From contig NZ_QULW01000009.1 in assembly GCF_003481825.1 (NCBI RefSeq), forward strand, positions 1-64,000: a DNA stretch of 64,000 nt, written 5' to 3'. A model generated the notes under the pieces. It had not been told where the DNA came from, made no database searches, and was given only the letters and a program-made list of their open reading frames with translations. A program made the position numbers and the translations under genes. Shown piece after piece: positions 18,850 to 26,866 of the stretch; positions within the stretch are counted from its first letter, which is position 1, and each line of letters opens with the position of its first letter. This DNA is from Clostridium sp. OM02-18AC (GTDB lineage: Bacteria > Bacillota > Clostridia > Lachnospirales > Lachnospiraceae).

Positions 18850-19105
18850 CATGGCGGCAAGGCTGCTGGTCGATTATTTAAAGCTGGACCGCCAGTTTGT
18901 GGTGGAGGATGTGAACGACAAGCGCCACCAGGAGGTCATCCGCTTTATCATGAATATGGCAAAAGCACTGAACATGCAGGTAATCTTCGAGGGAATCGAG
19001 ACAAAAGAACAGGCAGAGCTGATCTACGATATGGGCTGTGATTTCGCGCAGGGACATTACTACAGTAAGCCGAGGCCGTTCGCAGAGCTGCTGGATGCAG
19101 AGTAA
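18850..19105 (+). pseudogene. C-terminal remnant of an EAL-domain (c-di-GMP phosphodiesterase) gene
   Basis: About 84 codons match the last third of an EAL domain: DYLKLDRQFV (normally D-x-x-K-I-D) and FEGIETKEQAEL, then the typical end GCDFAQGHYYSKP. The EAL signature and metal-binding N-terminal two thirds are missing, and the upstream sequence is in another frame. An enzyme cannot be made from this. The join near 18850 looks like a deletion endpoint. Confidence 0.75.
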
Positions 19106-19239
19106 CGAAAAACTGGACTGGTTAAAAATGCAAATACTGGCTATTTTGAAATATCCAGATAGCGCCTATAATGTGGAACAAGATCACCGATGCGGTCCGG
19201 AACGCATAGGAGTGTTTACGCAAAGGAGATTGTTGGATA

Positions 19240-19574
19240 TGTTTGAGGAGGCAAAGGTTTTAAGAGTTCCGTATGACCTGGTGCAGTATGTGCATGACAA
19301 CGGACGTCTTCCGGTTGTAAATTTCGCGGCAGGTGGCGTGGCAACCCCGGCAGATGCGGCACTTATGATGCAGCTTGGCGCGGAAGGTGTTTTTGTCGGA
19401 TCCGGTATTTTTAAATCCGGTGATCTGAAGAAGCGTGCGGCAGCGATCGTCAAGGCGGTTACCAACTTCAATGACCATAAGATGCTGGCAGAGCTTTCTG
19501 AGGATCTTGGCGAGGCCATGGTTGGCATCAACGAGCAGGAAATCGCGCTGTTAATGGCAGAGAGGGGCAAATAG
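19240..19574 (+). pseudogene. pdxS: Truncated pdxS: only the C-terminal ~110 residues remain
   Basis: This frame matches the end of PdxS, the PLP synthase subunit that builds pyridoxal phosphate from ribose 5-phosphate, glyceraldehyde 3-phosphate and ammonia: VPYDLVQYVHDNGRLPVVNF, GGVATPADAALMMQLG, GVFVGSGIFKSG, LSEDLGEAMVGI. Normal PdxS is about 290 residues; the first ~180, including the catalytic Asp and both catalytic lysines, are absent here and not found upstream. An ATG at 19240 with AAGGAG 10 nt before it could still be translated into a 111-residue fragment. The intact pdxT follows 1 bp after the stop. Confidence 0.85.
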
Positions 19575-19575
19575 G

Positions 19576-20175
19576 ATGAAGATTGCAGTCCTGGCAGTCC
19601 AGGGAGCCTTCATCGAGCATGAGAAAAAGCTGGAAGTCCTGGGTGCGCAGTGCATCGAGCTGCGCAAAAAAGAAGATCTGGATGCAGAGTTTGACGCTCT
19701 GGTGCTTCCGGGCGGTGAGAGTACTGTTCAGGGAAAGCTGCTGAGGGAACTTGGGATGTTTGATATCCTGAAAGAAAAGATTGAGGATGGGATGCCGGTT
19801 CTTGCGACCTGTGCCGGACTCATTCTTCTGGCAGAACATCTGACGAACGACGAGCATGTGTATTTTGGAACCCTTCCGGTTTCTGTGCGCCGCAATGCTT
19901 ATGGAAGACAGCTCGGAAGTTTTCACACTGTGCAGGAGTTTGCCGGAATTGGAAAGGTGCCTATGACCTTTATCCGTGCTCCTTATATGGAAGAGGCAGG
20001 GACGGAGGTGCAGGTGCTGGCAGAGGTGGATGGACATCTGGTTGCGGTCCGTTATAAAAACCAGTTTGGCATGTCGTTTCATCCGGAACTGGATGAAGAT
20101 AGCCGGATCCATGCGTTATTTTTGCAGACAGTGGCTTGTTCCATGGAAATGAAAGAAACTGCGATGCTTCGGTAA
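19576..20175 (+). CDS. pdxT: PLP synthase glutaminase subunit PdxT
   Basis: A 199-residue class I glutamine amidotransferase that frees ammonia from glutamine for PdxS. The nucleophile Cys79 lies in TCAGLI, the oxyanion region is LPGGEST (44-50), and the His169/Glu171 pair is in FHPEL. The gene begins 1 bp after the stop of the pdxS fragment, so the normal pdxST order is kept, but its partner is truncated. PdxT alone has no known route to vitamin B6, so it may be non-functional or work with a PdxS encoded elsewhere. A bidirectional terminator follows. Confidence 0.93.
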   Translation: MKIAVLAVQGAFIEHEKKLEVLGAQCIELRKKEDLDAEFDALVLPGGESTVQGKLLRELGMFDILKEKIEDGMPVLATCAGLILLAEHLTNDEHVYFGTLPVSVRRNAYGRQLGSFHTVQEFAGIGKVPMTFIRAPYMEEAGTEVQVLAEVDGHLVAVRYKNQFGMSFHPELDEDSRIHALFLQTVACSMEMKETAMLR

Positions 20176-20200
20176 GAAATAGAAAAGTGGACAAAAAAAC

Positions 20201-20256
20201 AACCCCCGGCTGTACATCTGGTGAGAAATTCACCAGGCTGTACAGCCGGGGGTTTG
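20201..20256. terminator. Bidirectional terminator after pdxT
   Basis: A perfect 16-bp outer stem (20201-20216 with 20239-20254) holds an inner hairpin CTGGTGA/TCACCAG, flanked by A7 and TTT. It serves pdxT and the converging membrane-protein gene. Confidence 0.85.
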
Positions 20257-20274
20257 TGTGAACATACAGAACGT

Positions 20275-20934
20275 TTATTCGGCGACCGGTTCTGCCGTAC
20301 ATACTTTTTTGAGCGGCGCTTCCAGGAAAGAACGCCACAGACGGACCAGCTGTCCAACGCAGAGTGCGTTGATCAGGGTACCTTCACGCACGCCGTTGAG
20401 TTTGTGGAATGCAATGAGGGCAACGACCATAGCCAGGATGGTCAGGGTGCTGTCGAATGCGACCTTGACATTTCCGAAACGGATGCCGGTCTGTCTGGAC
20501 AGCTCGCGAACCAGAGCTTCTGCCGGAAGCATGATCACATCGGCGATGACCTCAAAGCTGATGCCCAGTGCCATAATGACACATCCGATGACCAGATAGA
20601 CAAAGGATGCTCCCCATGGACCGCCAAAGCGGGTCGGGATGAAGCCCATGGCCTGATCGATGCAGAAACTGAAAAAGAATGTGATCGGAATCTGCAGGGC
20701 CTGCTGGATGCTGAATTTTTTGCGGAGCAAAGCTTCCAGGACCAGGAATGTCATATTGAATAAAAATGTGTAGGTCCCCATGGAAATTCCAGTGACCAGG
20801 CTCAGCACAAACGGCAGTCCGGATACCGGTGATGTACCAAGTCCTGCGCGTGTGATGAAAGCGATACCGGTGGCGCTCAAGATGACTCCGGTTAAAAACA
20901 GCAAATAGCGCCGGATGTAAGTGTGAATAGACAT
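20275..20934 (-). CDS. YczE/YitT-like integral membrane protein
   Basis: A 219-residue membrane protein with five or six hydrophobic helices and the family opening GIAFITRAGLGTSPVSGLP. Proteins of this group (YczE, YyaS, YitT) are widespread in Firmicutes; their biochemical role is not settled. The start at 20934 follows GGGAGG. It is likely monocistronic. Nothing nearby assigns a function. Confidence 0.82.
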   Translation of the reverse strand: MSIHTYIRRYLLFLTGVILSATGIAFITRAGLGTSPVSGLPFVLSLVTGISMGTYTFLFNMTFLVLEALLRKKFSIQQALQIPITFFFSFCIDQAMGFIPTRFGGPWGASFVYLVIGCVIMALGISFEVIADVIMLPAEALVRELSRQTGIRFGNVKVAFDSTLTILAMVVALIAFHKLNGVREGTLINALCVGQLVRLWRSFLEAPLKKVCTAEPVAE

Positions 20935-21105
20935 GACGGTAAACCTCCCCAGAACGGCAGATGAAATTTGCTTGTATTGATAGAAGATGGGTCCCGAACA
21001 TTATGCTTTTTATACAAGATGCTGCCGTTAAAAAACTGTCAGTGTCTATATTTTAAACGAAAACTAACTATTTTTCAATGCTAAAAACTATTTTTTAGAT
21101 AAAAA

Positions 21106-21588
21106 TTATTTTTTGAGCCCGCGGATGAACTGGATCAGTTCAGCAGAACAGTTCGCTTTTACAATGATCATGCCCTGATTTGCGGCAGTCATCAGATAAA
21201 AGTGGGTTCTGGTCTCTACCAGATGTGCGATGCTGCTGTAAGGAATGTCAACAGACTGGTGATTGCTGGTTTCCTGCAGATGGTCTTCGTAGAAACGCAT
21301 GACAGAGTGGCGGTTCTGCAGTTCCGGATTGGCATTGTAAACCTTGCGGCACTGGCGCTTGGAGACGTACACCAGAACAAGCGGAATGGCAAAGACAATC
21401 AGCAGATAAGTGAAGGCAGAGGTTCCCGGATCGGTAAATACGCGTAAAAATCCGGAAAAGATCATAAGAATATAGCATACAGTAAGGAATTTGGAGCGGA
21501 ATTTGCTGATCCGGAAAGGAACGATCATATTAAAACGTGTAAATTCCTCCAGATTGTAATCGGTAAATGTCTGGTGCAAAAATGGCAT
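21106..21588 (-). CDS. YcxB-like membrane protein
   Basis: A 160-residue protein with two adjacent membrane helices (about residues 34-75) and a C-terminal soluble domain. The sequence HSVMRFYEDHLQE...IPYSSIAHLVETRTHFYLMT resembles the YcxB-like domain, in which a short beta domain follows two helices. Function is unknown. The start follows AAGGAGG. The 171-bp gap to the next minus-strand gene is AT-rich with no clear terminator. Confidence 0.75.
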   Translation of the reverse strand: MPFLHQTFTDYNLEEFTRFNMIVPFRISKFRSKFLTVCYILMIFSGFLRVFTDPGTSAFTYLLIVFAIPLVLVYVSKRQCRKVYNANPELQNRHSVMRFYEDHLQETSNHQSVDIPYSSIAHLVETRTHFYLMTAANQGMIIVKANCSAELIQFIRGLKK

Positions 21589-21827
21589 GGATAGGGCCTC
21601 CTTGTAAAAATTATGCAGAAACAGATGGTTTTAAAATCCCGGATTGCTGTATCTGAACAATACGATTATAGCGAAAACAGATAAAAATTACAATCTGCAT
21701 TGTGTATTTTATACAACTTTTCCGTTGTGAACGGCACAAGAACACCATGTAAACTTAAGATAGTTAAGAAAAATTGTGTGGAAATTTAGGAATTGATGTG
21801 CAAAATAGAGAAAGCTCATGTCTTAAC
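21589..21827. other. AT-rich intergenic stretch, no gene seen
   Basis: About 240 bp without a convincing coding frame. It probably holds the promoter of the YcxB-like gene (minus strand); I could not fix its elements with confidence. Confidence 0.4.
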
Positions 21828-21856
21828 TTGACTTTTGAAAATCATCATGCTATCAT
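21828..21856 (+). promoter_or_regulatory. Promoter reading into a hairpin leader
   Basis: TTGACT (21828-21833), 17-bp spacer, TATCAT (21851-21856). The expected transcription start, about 21863, lies just before a strong hairpin (21868-21910), so the first product would be a short RNA unless polymerase reads through to the hydrolase gene. Confidence 0.65.
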
Positions 21857-21867
21857 ACGTGGCAAGA

Positions 21868-21912
21868 CAAAGGGGTCTACATCAGATGAGAAGATGTAGG
21901 CCCCTTTTGTTA
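21868..21912 (+). terminator. Leader terminator/attenuator hairpin
   Basis: ACAAAGGGGTCTACATC pairs with GATGTAGGCCCCTTTTGT (one G-T pair), ending in a TTTTGTTAT tail. It stands about 100 bp before the C26 hydrolase gene and only a few bases after the promoter start. A second small dyad, AACAGC/GCTGTT (21973-21990), lies just before the ribosome site. Confidence 0.6.
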
Positions 21913-22015
21913 TATCACAACATACCCCTTTGTTACATGATTGGAATTACCATTACGGTTAGAAAACAAAAAACAGCCGTGCAGCTGTTCTTTCCGAGAG
22001 AGGAGATGAGTAATT

Positions 22016-22726
22016 TTGAAAAAAATAGTCGGGCTGATTCCTCTTTATGACGATGAGAAGGACAGCTATTGGATGCTTCCTGGATACATGAAGGTACTGG
22101 AAGCATGTGGAGCACTTCCGGTTATGCTTCCCCTGACGATAGACACGGAAGAACTGGATGACTGCTTCCGGCTGTGCGATGGAATCCTGATGACAGGAGG
22201 ACACGACGTGGATCCAAAATTGTATGGAGAACATGCGAAAGCGACCTGTGGTACGGCATGCAGCAGCCGGGATCAGATGGAAACGTATCTTTTCAAAAAA
22301 GCACTGGAGGAAGATAAGCCGGTGTTTGGCATCTGCCGGGGCGTTCAGCTCATGAATGTCCTGCTTGGCGGAACACTTTACCAGGATCTTCCAACCGAGC
22401 ATCCATCCGGAACGGAGCATCATATGACACCACCGTATGACAAACCGATCCACAAGGTTGATGTGGTTTCAGGAACAAAGCTTTCTGATATCATTGGTGC
22501 CGGGGAACATGCGGTGAACAGTTATCACCATCAGGCAATCAAAGAACTGGCGCCGGGAGCTGAAGCGATGGCGTACTCAGAAGACGGACTGGTGGAGGCT
22601 ATTTCCGTACCGGGCAAATCGTTTCTGGTCGGAGTGCAGTGGCATCCGGAATTTGCGTTTGAAAGCGATCCGGAGTGTAAAAAGCTAGTTCAGGCATTTG
22701 TCGATGCCTGCAATGGAAAAAAGTGA
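22016..22726 (+). CDS. Gamma-glutamyl-gamma-aminobutyrate hydrolase family protein (peptidase C26)
   Basis: A 236-residue class I amidotransferase-fold hydrolase that cleaves gamma-glutamyl amides, like PuuD. The nucleophile is Cys107 in GICRG, and the His/Glu pair is in WHPEF. The start is a TTG at 22016 behind AGGAG (22001-22005); an ATG at 22006 is in another frame and stops after 14 codons. It precedes an amino-acid ABC importer by about 90 bp in the same direction, suggesting that a gamma-glutamyl compound or its product is the imported nutrient. That link is inferred. Confidence 0.87.
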   Translation: MKKIVGLIPLYDDEKDSYWMLPGYMKVLEACGALPVMLPLTIDTEELDDCFRLCDGILMTGGHDVDPKLYGEHAKATCGTACSSRDQMETYLFKKALEEDKPVFGICRGVQLMNVLLGGTLYQDLPTEHPSGTEHHMTPPYDKPIHKVDVVSGTKLSDIIGAGEHAVNSYHHQAIKELAPGAEAMAYSEDGLVEAISVPGKSFLVGVQWHPEFAFESDPECKKLVQAFVDACNGKK

Positions 22727-22817
22727 TCTTGGATTGGCGAGAGCCATTTCAGATAAATGCGTGATCGGAAGAGGAAACATGCGAACCGTCACGGAGAAAA
22801 GAGAGGAGAACAAGATT

Positions 22818-23675
22818 ATGAAAAAGAAAGCAATGGTTATGGTAATGGCAGCAGCAATGACAGCAGCTCTGACTGCATGCGGCGGCTCTAAGAGCACAAC
22901 CGCAGACACCACCGCAGCAGCAGATACTACCGCAGCAGACACCACTGCAGCAGAGTCCAAGGCAGATGAGACTACCGCAGCAGCAGATACTTCAGATAAG
23001 ACCTGGGTCATCGCAACCGATACTGCTTTTAAGCCGTTTGAGTATACCGATGAGAGCGGTAATTTCGTAGGAATTGATATGGATATCCTCAAGGCGATTG
23101 CAGAGGACCAGGGCTTCAAGTACGATGTACAGGTTCTTGGATGGGACGCTTCCATCGCAGCATGTCAGTCCGGTCAGGCAGACGGTATGATCGCAGGTGC
23201 ATCCATTACCGATGAGCGTAAGTCTTCCGGCTGGATCTTCTCCGATGGCTATTACGACGCAAACCAGAGCATGGCAGTTGCTGAAAACTCCGATATCACC
23301 GGCTTTGATGGCTTAAGCGGCAAGAAAGTAGCAGTAAAAACTGCTTCCATGAGTGCAGATTATGCAGAGAGCATCAAAGATGAGTATGGTTTTGAGATTA
23401 CCTATTTCGAGGATTCACCGACCATGTACCAGGCAGTTGTAGGTGGTCAGGTTGCAGCCTGCTTCGATGATACCCCAATCATGGCAAGCAACATCAAGGA
23501 TACCGGCATTGCCATGAAGCTGGTAGACGGTACCGGCAACGATCCGGCTGAGTATGGTTTCGCCATCTTCGATGACAGCAAGCAGGAACTGGTTGATATG
23601 TTCAACGCTGGTCTGAAGGACATCAAGGATAACGGAACTTATGATGAGATCATTGCGAAGTATCTGGGTGAGTAA
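22818..23675 (+). CDS. Amino-acid ABC transporter substrate-binding lipoprotein (family 3), second system
   Basis: A 285-residue lipoprotein with lipobox ALTAC (Cys21), a strongly repetitive Ala/Thr/Asp linker to about residue 65, then the family-3 binding fold (ATDTAFKPFEYTDESG, FVGIDMDILKAIAEDQG). It captures a polar amino acid for the permease and ATPase that follow. The start follows GAGAGGAG. A GC-rich dyad, GGACGCG/CGCGTCC (about 23724-23745), between this gene and the permease may stabilise the upstream mRNA, a common way to make more binding protein than permease. Confidence 0.93.
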   Translation: MKKKAMVMVMAAAMTAALTACGGSKSTTADTTAAADTTAADTTAAESKADETTAAADTSDKTWVIATDTAFKPFEYTDESGNFVGIDMDILKAIAEDQGFKYDVQVLGWDASIAACQSGQADGMIAGASITDERKSSGWIFSDGYYDANQSMAVAENSDITGFDGLSGKKVAVKTASMSADYAESIKDEYGFEITYFEDSPTMYQAVVGGQVAACFDDTPIMASNIKDTGIAMKLVDGTGNDPAEYGFAIFDDSKQELVDMFNAGLKDIKDNGTYDEIIAKYLGE

Positions 23676-23784
23676 TCAAAAGATAGCAGGTATGTGTCTG
23701 AAACACAAAAACTGAAACACAAGGCGGACGCGTCTTAGGCGCGTCCATGATGTGTGTAACAAAGAAAAAGAAGGGTGAGGCATT

Positions 23785-24465
23785 ATGGTTAAGATTATCA
23801 CCACCTACGGAGAGCTTCTTCTGCTTGCAATGGGACGGACCCTGCTGCTTGCATTCTTAGGTTTGGTATTTGCATGTATTCTGGGAATGATCTTCGGACT
23901 TCTCAGTGTTGTAAAGAACAAGGCATGCAACATCATTGCACAGATTTTCGTATTCGTCATACGTGGTGTGCCAATGATCGTGCTGGCGTTCTTTGTATTC
24001 TTTGGTATTCCGTATCTGCTCAATACCATTCTGGGCATCGGAAATGGATTTACCCTGTCAGCACTTCAGGCCGGCACCATCTGCCTCGCCTTAAACTGCG
24101 GCGCTTATATGGCTGAGATCATCCGTGCCGGTATCCAGTCCGTGGATATCGGTCAGATGGAAGCCGGAAGATCGTTAGGTCTTCCTTACTGGAAAACCAT
24201 GAGAAAGATCATTCTTCCCCAGGCAATCCGCACCATGATCCCGAGCATCATCAACCAGTTCATCATCACCGTAAAGGATACCTCAATTCTGTCGGTAATC
24301 GGATTTCCGGAGCTGGTACTTGCTGCGAAAAATGTACAGGCAAATACGTTTAAATCCTTTGAGACCTGGACGATCGTCGGCATCATGTATCTGGTCGTGA
24401 TCACGATCCTGTCTTACATTGCAAAGCTGGTAGAGAGGAGGATGAACCGCGGTGTCAAACGATAA
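23785..24465 (+). CDS. Amino-acid ABC transporter permease, second system
   Basis: A 226-residue HisM/GlnP-type permease with five hydrophobic helices. The EAA loop appears as GQMEAGRSLGLPYWKTMRKI. It starts at 23785 after a GGGTGAGG site. Its end overlaps the ATPase start by 14 bp, so the two are translationally coupled. It is shorter than the permease of the first system and lacks that protein's inserted charged loop, so the two importers are separate lineages rather than recent copies. Confidence 0.93.
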   Translation: MVKIITTYGELLLLAMGRTLLLAFLGLVFACILGMIFGLLSVVKNKACNIIAQIFVFVIRGVPMIVLAFFVFFGIPYLLNTILGIGNGFTLSALQAGTICLALNCGAYMAEIIRAGIQSVDIGQMEAGRSLGLPYWKTMRKIILPQAIRTMIPSIINQFIITVKDTSILSVIGFPELVLAAKNVQANTFKSFETWTIVGIMYLVVITILSYIAKLVERRMNRGVKR

Positions 24466-25195
24466 AACAGTAAAAATCAAAGTCGAGAAACTCCGGAAAT
24501 GCTTCGGAGACCTGGAGGTTTTACGGGATATTTCCACGGAAATCCACGAAGGAGAAGTGGTGGTCATCTTAGGACCATCTGGTTCCGGTAAATCCACCTT
24601 TCTGCGCTGCTTAAACAAGCTGGAGACTGCTACTGCAGGAAGTATTGTGGTGGACGGCGTGGATATTTCCGACAAGAAAGTAAACATGAATAAGGTTCGC
24701 GAGAACATCGGCATGGTGTTCCAGCATTTCAACCTGTTCAATAATATGGATGTCCTCCATAACCTGATGCTGGCTCCGGTAGAACTCAAAAAAATGACGA
24801 AACAGGAAGCCGAGGAAAAGGCAAGGGCAATGCTAAAGCGGGTGGACTTAGCGGAGAAAGCCGATGCATATCCGTCCCAGCTTTCCGGTGGACAAAAGCA
24901 GCGTGTTGCCATCGCACGTGCGCTCTGCATGCAGCCGGATATCATGCTGTTTGATGAGCCAACTTCCGCGCTTGACCCGGAGATGGTCGGCGAGGTACTG
25001 GCAGTCATGAAGCAGCTGGCAGCAGACGGCATGACCATGGTCATTGTCACCCATGAGATTGGTTTTGCAAGGGAAGTAGCAGACCGTGTTATCTTCATGG
25101 ATGGCGGTTACATCGTGGAAGAGGGAACTCCGCAGGAAGTCATCTTAAATCCGAAAGAGCCGCGTACCATCAGTTTCTTAAACAAAGTACTGTAA
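24452..25195 (+). CDS. Amino-acid ABC transporter ATPase, second system
   Basis: A 247-residue ATPase with Walker A GPSGSGKST (41-49), signature LSGGQKQR, Walker B IMLFDEP, D-loop SALDP and the switch His in VIVTHEI. The start is a GTG at 24452, preceded by GAGAGGAGG in the end of the permease gene. It energises the importer formed with the two genes upstream. Confidence 0.94.
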   Translation: MSNDKTVKIKVEKLRKCFGDLEVLRDISTEIHEGEVVVILGPSGSGKSTFLRCLNKLETATAGSIVVDGVDISDKKVNMNKVRENIGMVFQHFNLFNNMDVLHNLMLAPVELKKMTKQEAEEKARAMLKRVDLAEKADAYPSQLSGGQKQRVAIARALCMQPDIMLFDEPTSALDPEMVGEVLAVMKQLAADGMTMVIVTHEIGFAREVADRVIFMDGGYIVEEGTPQEVILNPKEPRTISFLNKVL

Positions 25196-25210
25196 AACGG
25201 AGGTGAAGAC

Positions 25211-25810
25211 ATGGAAAAATATGTGATTACCATCTCCAGACAGTACGGTTCTTTTGGACGTTTGGTGGCGAAAGAGCTTTCTGAGCAGCTTCACATTGAT
25301 TTTATGGACCGCGACATTGTGGAGGAAACCGCAAAGCGCATGAACACTTCCATAAAAGAGATCAGCCGCGAAGAAGAGGATACCCGGTCCAAATTTGCTT
25401 ACCGCAGTTACCCATTCGGACTTGGCATGCCGGATGTGCGGGATGAGATCTTCCTGGTGCAAAAAAGCATCATCCAGGATTTCGCCCGGAAAGGTTCCTG
25501 CATCATTGTAGGGCGCTGCGGTGCGTATTGCCTGCAGAACGAGCCGAGACTTCTTCGGGTTTATATCTATGCGCCGTATGAAGTGCGCGTGAAGAACTGC
25601 ATCGAATACTTCGGAATGACTGAAAAAGAAGCCTTAAAGGCGGTAACGGAAGCAGACAAGGCGCGGGAAAGCTACCACAAAAAATACATACCAGGCTTCC
25701 AGAGCGACACTTTGAACAGTGATCTGTGCATCAACAGTGCGTTTTATAACATTGAGGAGGCAGCAGAGCTGATCAAACAGGCAGCGCGGATGAAGTTTGG
25801 GGAGATATAA
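25211..25810 (+). CDS. Cytidylate kinase-like family protein
   Basis: A 199-residue protein of the cytidylate-kinase-like group. The N-terminus ITISRQYGSFGRLVAKELSE holds a degenerate P-loop (GSFGR), followed by FMDRDIVEETAKRM and a mid-protein GSCIIVGRCGAY strand. These proteins share the CMP-kinase fold, but their substrate is not established; true Cmk proteins have a canonical GPSGSGK P-loop, absent here. It lies 15 bp after the ATPase gene with a GGAGGTG site, so it is probably co-transcribed with the importer. Its role there is unknown. Confidence 0.78.
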   Translation: MEKYVITISRQYGSFGRLVAKELSEQLHIDFMDRDIVEETAKRMNTSIKEISREEEDTRSKFAYRSYPFGLGMPDVRDEIFLVQKSIIQDFARKGSCIIVGRCGAYCLQNEPRLLRVYIYAPYEVRVKNCIEYFGMTEKEALKAVTEADKARESYHKKYIPGFQSDTLNSDLCINSAFYNIEEAAELIKQAARMKFGEI

Positions 25811-25815
25811 AATAG

Positions 25816-25874
25816 AAAAGGGAATCATGTACACAAATGTGAGTTACTCACAAAAGGTACATGATTCCCTTTTT
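25816..25874. terminator. Bidirectional terminator
   Basis: A 17-bp perfect stem (25816-25832 with 25857-25873) with an inner GTGAG/CTCAC hairpin and T-run ends the ABC operon and the converging esterase gene. Confidence 0.85.
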
Positions 25875-25899
25875 ACAGTTCTTTGGTCATTCGTTTCTT

Positions 25900-26826
25900 T
25901 TATGCTTTTAAATATTTGTCAAAAAAGCGTTCTACGATTCCGCGGGTTTCCGGCTGGAAAAATTCAGGAGTTCCGTGTCCGCCATTTTTCAGCATATAAA
26001 AATCTGCCTGATCTTCCATTCCAGCATCACAGATTTGATGATAAAAGGTTTTGCTGATGTCACATGGAACCAGAGGATCGGCATCTCCGTGCATGATCAG
26101 GATCGGACACATCTTTTTCGTAATATAAGTACCGGCAGAAGCAGCTTTTGCCCGTTCTTTCATGGTTGCCGGATCTCCTCCCATAAGAGCTCCGGCATGC
26201 GTATCCTCGATGGTTTTCCAACGGTGATTTGGATTGGCTTTCATTTCACGTTCGTCACTTTCCATCAGGGTTACGATATCGACTGGTCCAAACATATCAT
26301 AAGCTGCCTGTACTTCCGAAGAATATTCACTCCATTCTTCTGTATCATAGCCAGGTGTATTCATTGCAGCCATAGCTGCCAGATGACCTCCGGCAGAACG
26401 TCCCATGACTCCGATCCGCTCTGGGTCGATTTCATATTCTGCGGCATGAGCCCGCAGAAAACGAATGGCTGTTTTTACATCGATCAGCTGATCTGGATAA
26501 TGTCCCTGCGCGCTGCTGCGGTAGTACATGGATGCGACCACATATCCGGCTTCCACAAGATATTCCACTTCTGCAACCATTAAATTTTTGTCTGCTCCGC
26601 GGTAGCCACCACCCGGAATCCACAAAATAGCAGGTTTTCGACTGCGAAGATCTTTATTTTCGTCGATACCGGCTGCAATGCGCATTTCACTGTTTCCATT
26701 TTGAAGCATGACAGACATTTTCAGCTCGAGGTCATTTCCATCCAGATCCTTTTGATGGGAGTAGACAATATTATCGATAAAATTTACACTTTTGCGAAGT
26801 CGTCCAGGGTTGATATAATATTCCAT
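25900..26826 (-). CDS. Alpha/beta-hydrolase, carboxylesterase of the HSL/BD-FAE type
   Basis: A 308-residue cytosolic esterase. The oxyanion motif is WIPGGGYRG (about residues 69-77), the nucleophile Ser is in GRSAGGH, the acid is in HGDADPLVP and the His is in NGGHGTPEF. It lacks a signal peptide. The start at 26826 follows AGAGGAAA. It lies 40 bp downstream of the SLC13-type permease gene on the same strand, so it probably hydrolyses an ester brought in by that permease. The substrate is unknown. Confidence 0.87.
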   Translation of the reverse strand: MEYYINPGRLRKSVNFIDNIVYSHQKDLDGNDLELKMSVMLQNGNSEMRIAAGIDENKDLRSRKPAILWIPGGGYRGADKNLMVAEVEYLVEAGYVVASMYYRSSAQGHYPDQLIDVKTAIRFLRAHAAEYEIDPERIGVMGRSAGGHLAAMAAMNTPGYDTEEWSEYSSEVQAAYDMFGPVDIVTLMESDEREMKANPNHRWKTIEDTHAGALMGGDPATMKERAKAASAGTYITKKMCPILIMHGDADPLVPCDISKTFYHQICDAGMEDQADFYMLKNGGHGTPEFFQPETRGIVERFFDKYLKA

Positions 26827-26866
26827 TTCTGTTTCCTCTTTCTAGATGTTAGTAATCGTCAGGTGT

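Noticed and set aside
20221..20763. Plus-strand open frame opposite the YczE-like gene
   Set aside because: It starts in the terminator and is antisense to a membrane protein; its composition is that of a shadow frame.
22006..22050. ATG at 22006 as start of the C26 hydrolase
   Set aside because: It is in the wrong frame and stops after 14 codons; the TTG at 22016 is in frame with the catalytic domain.
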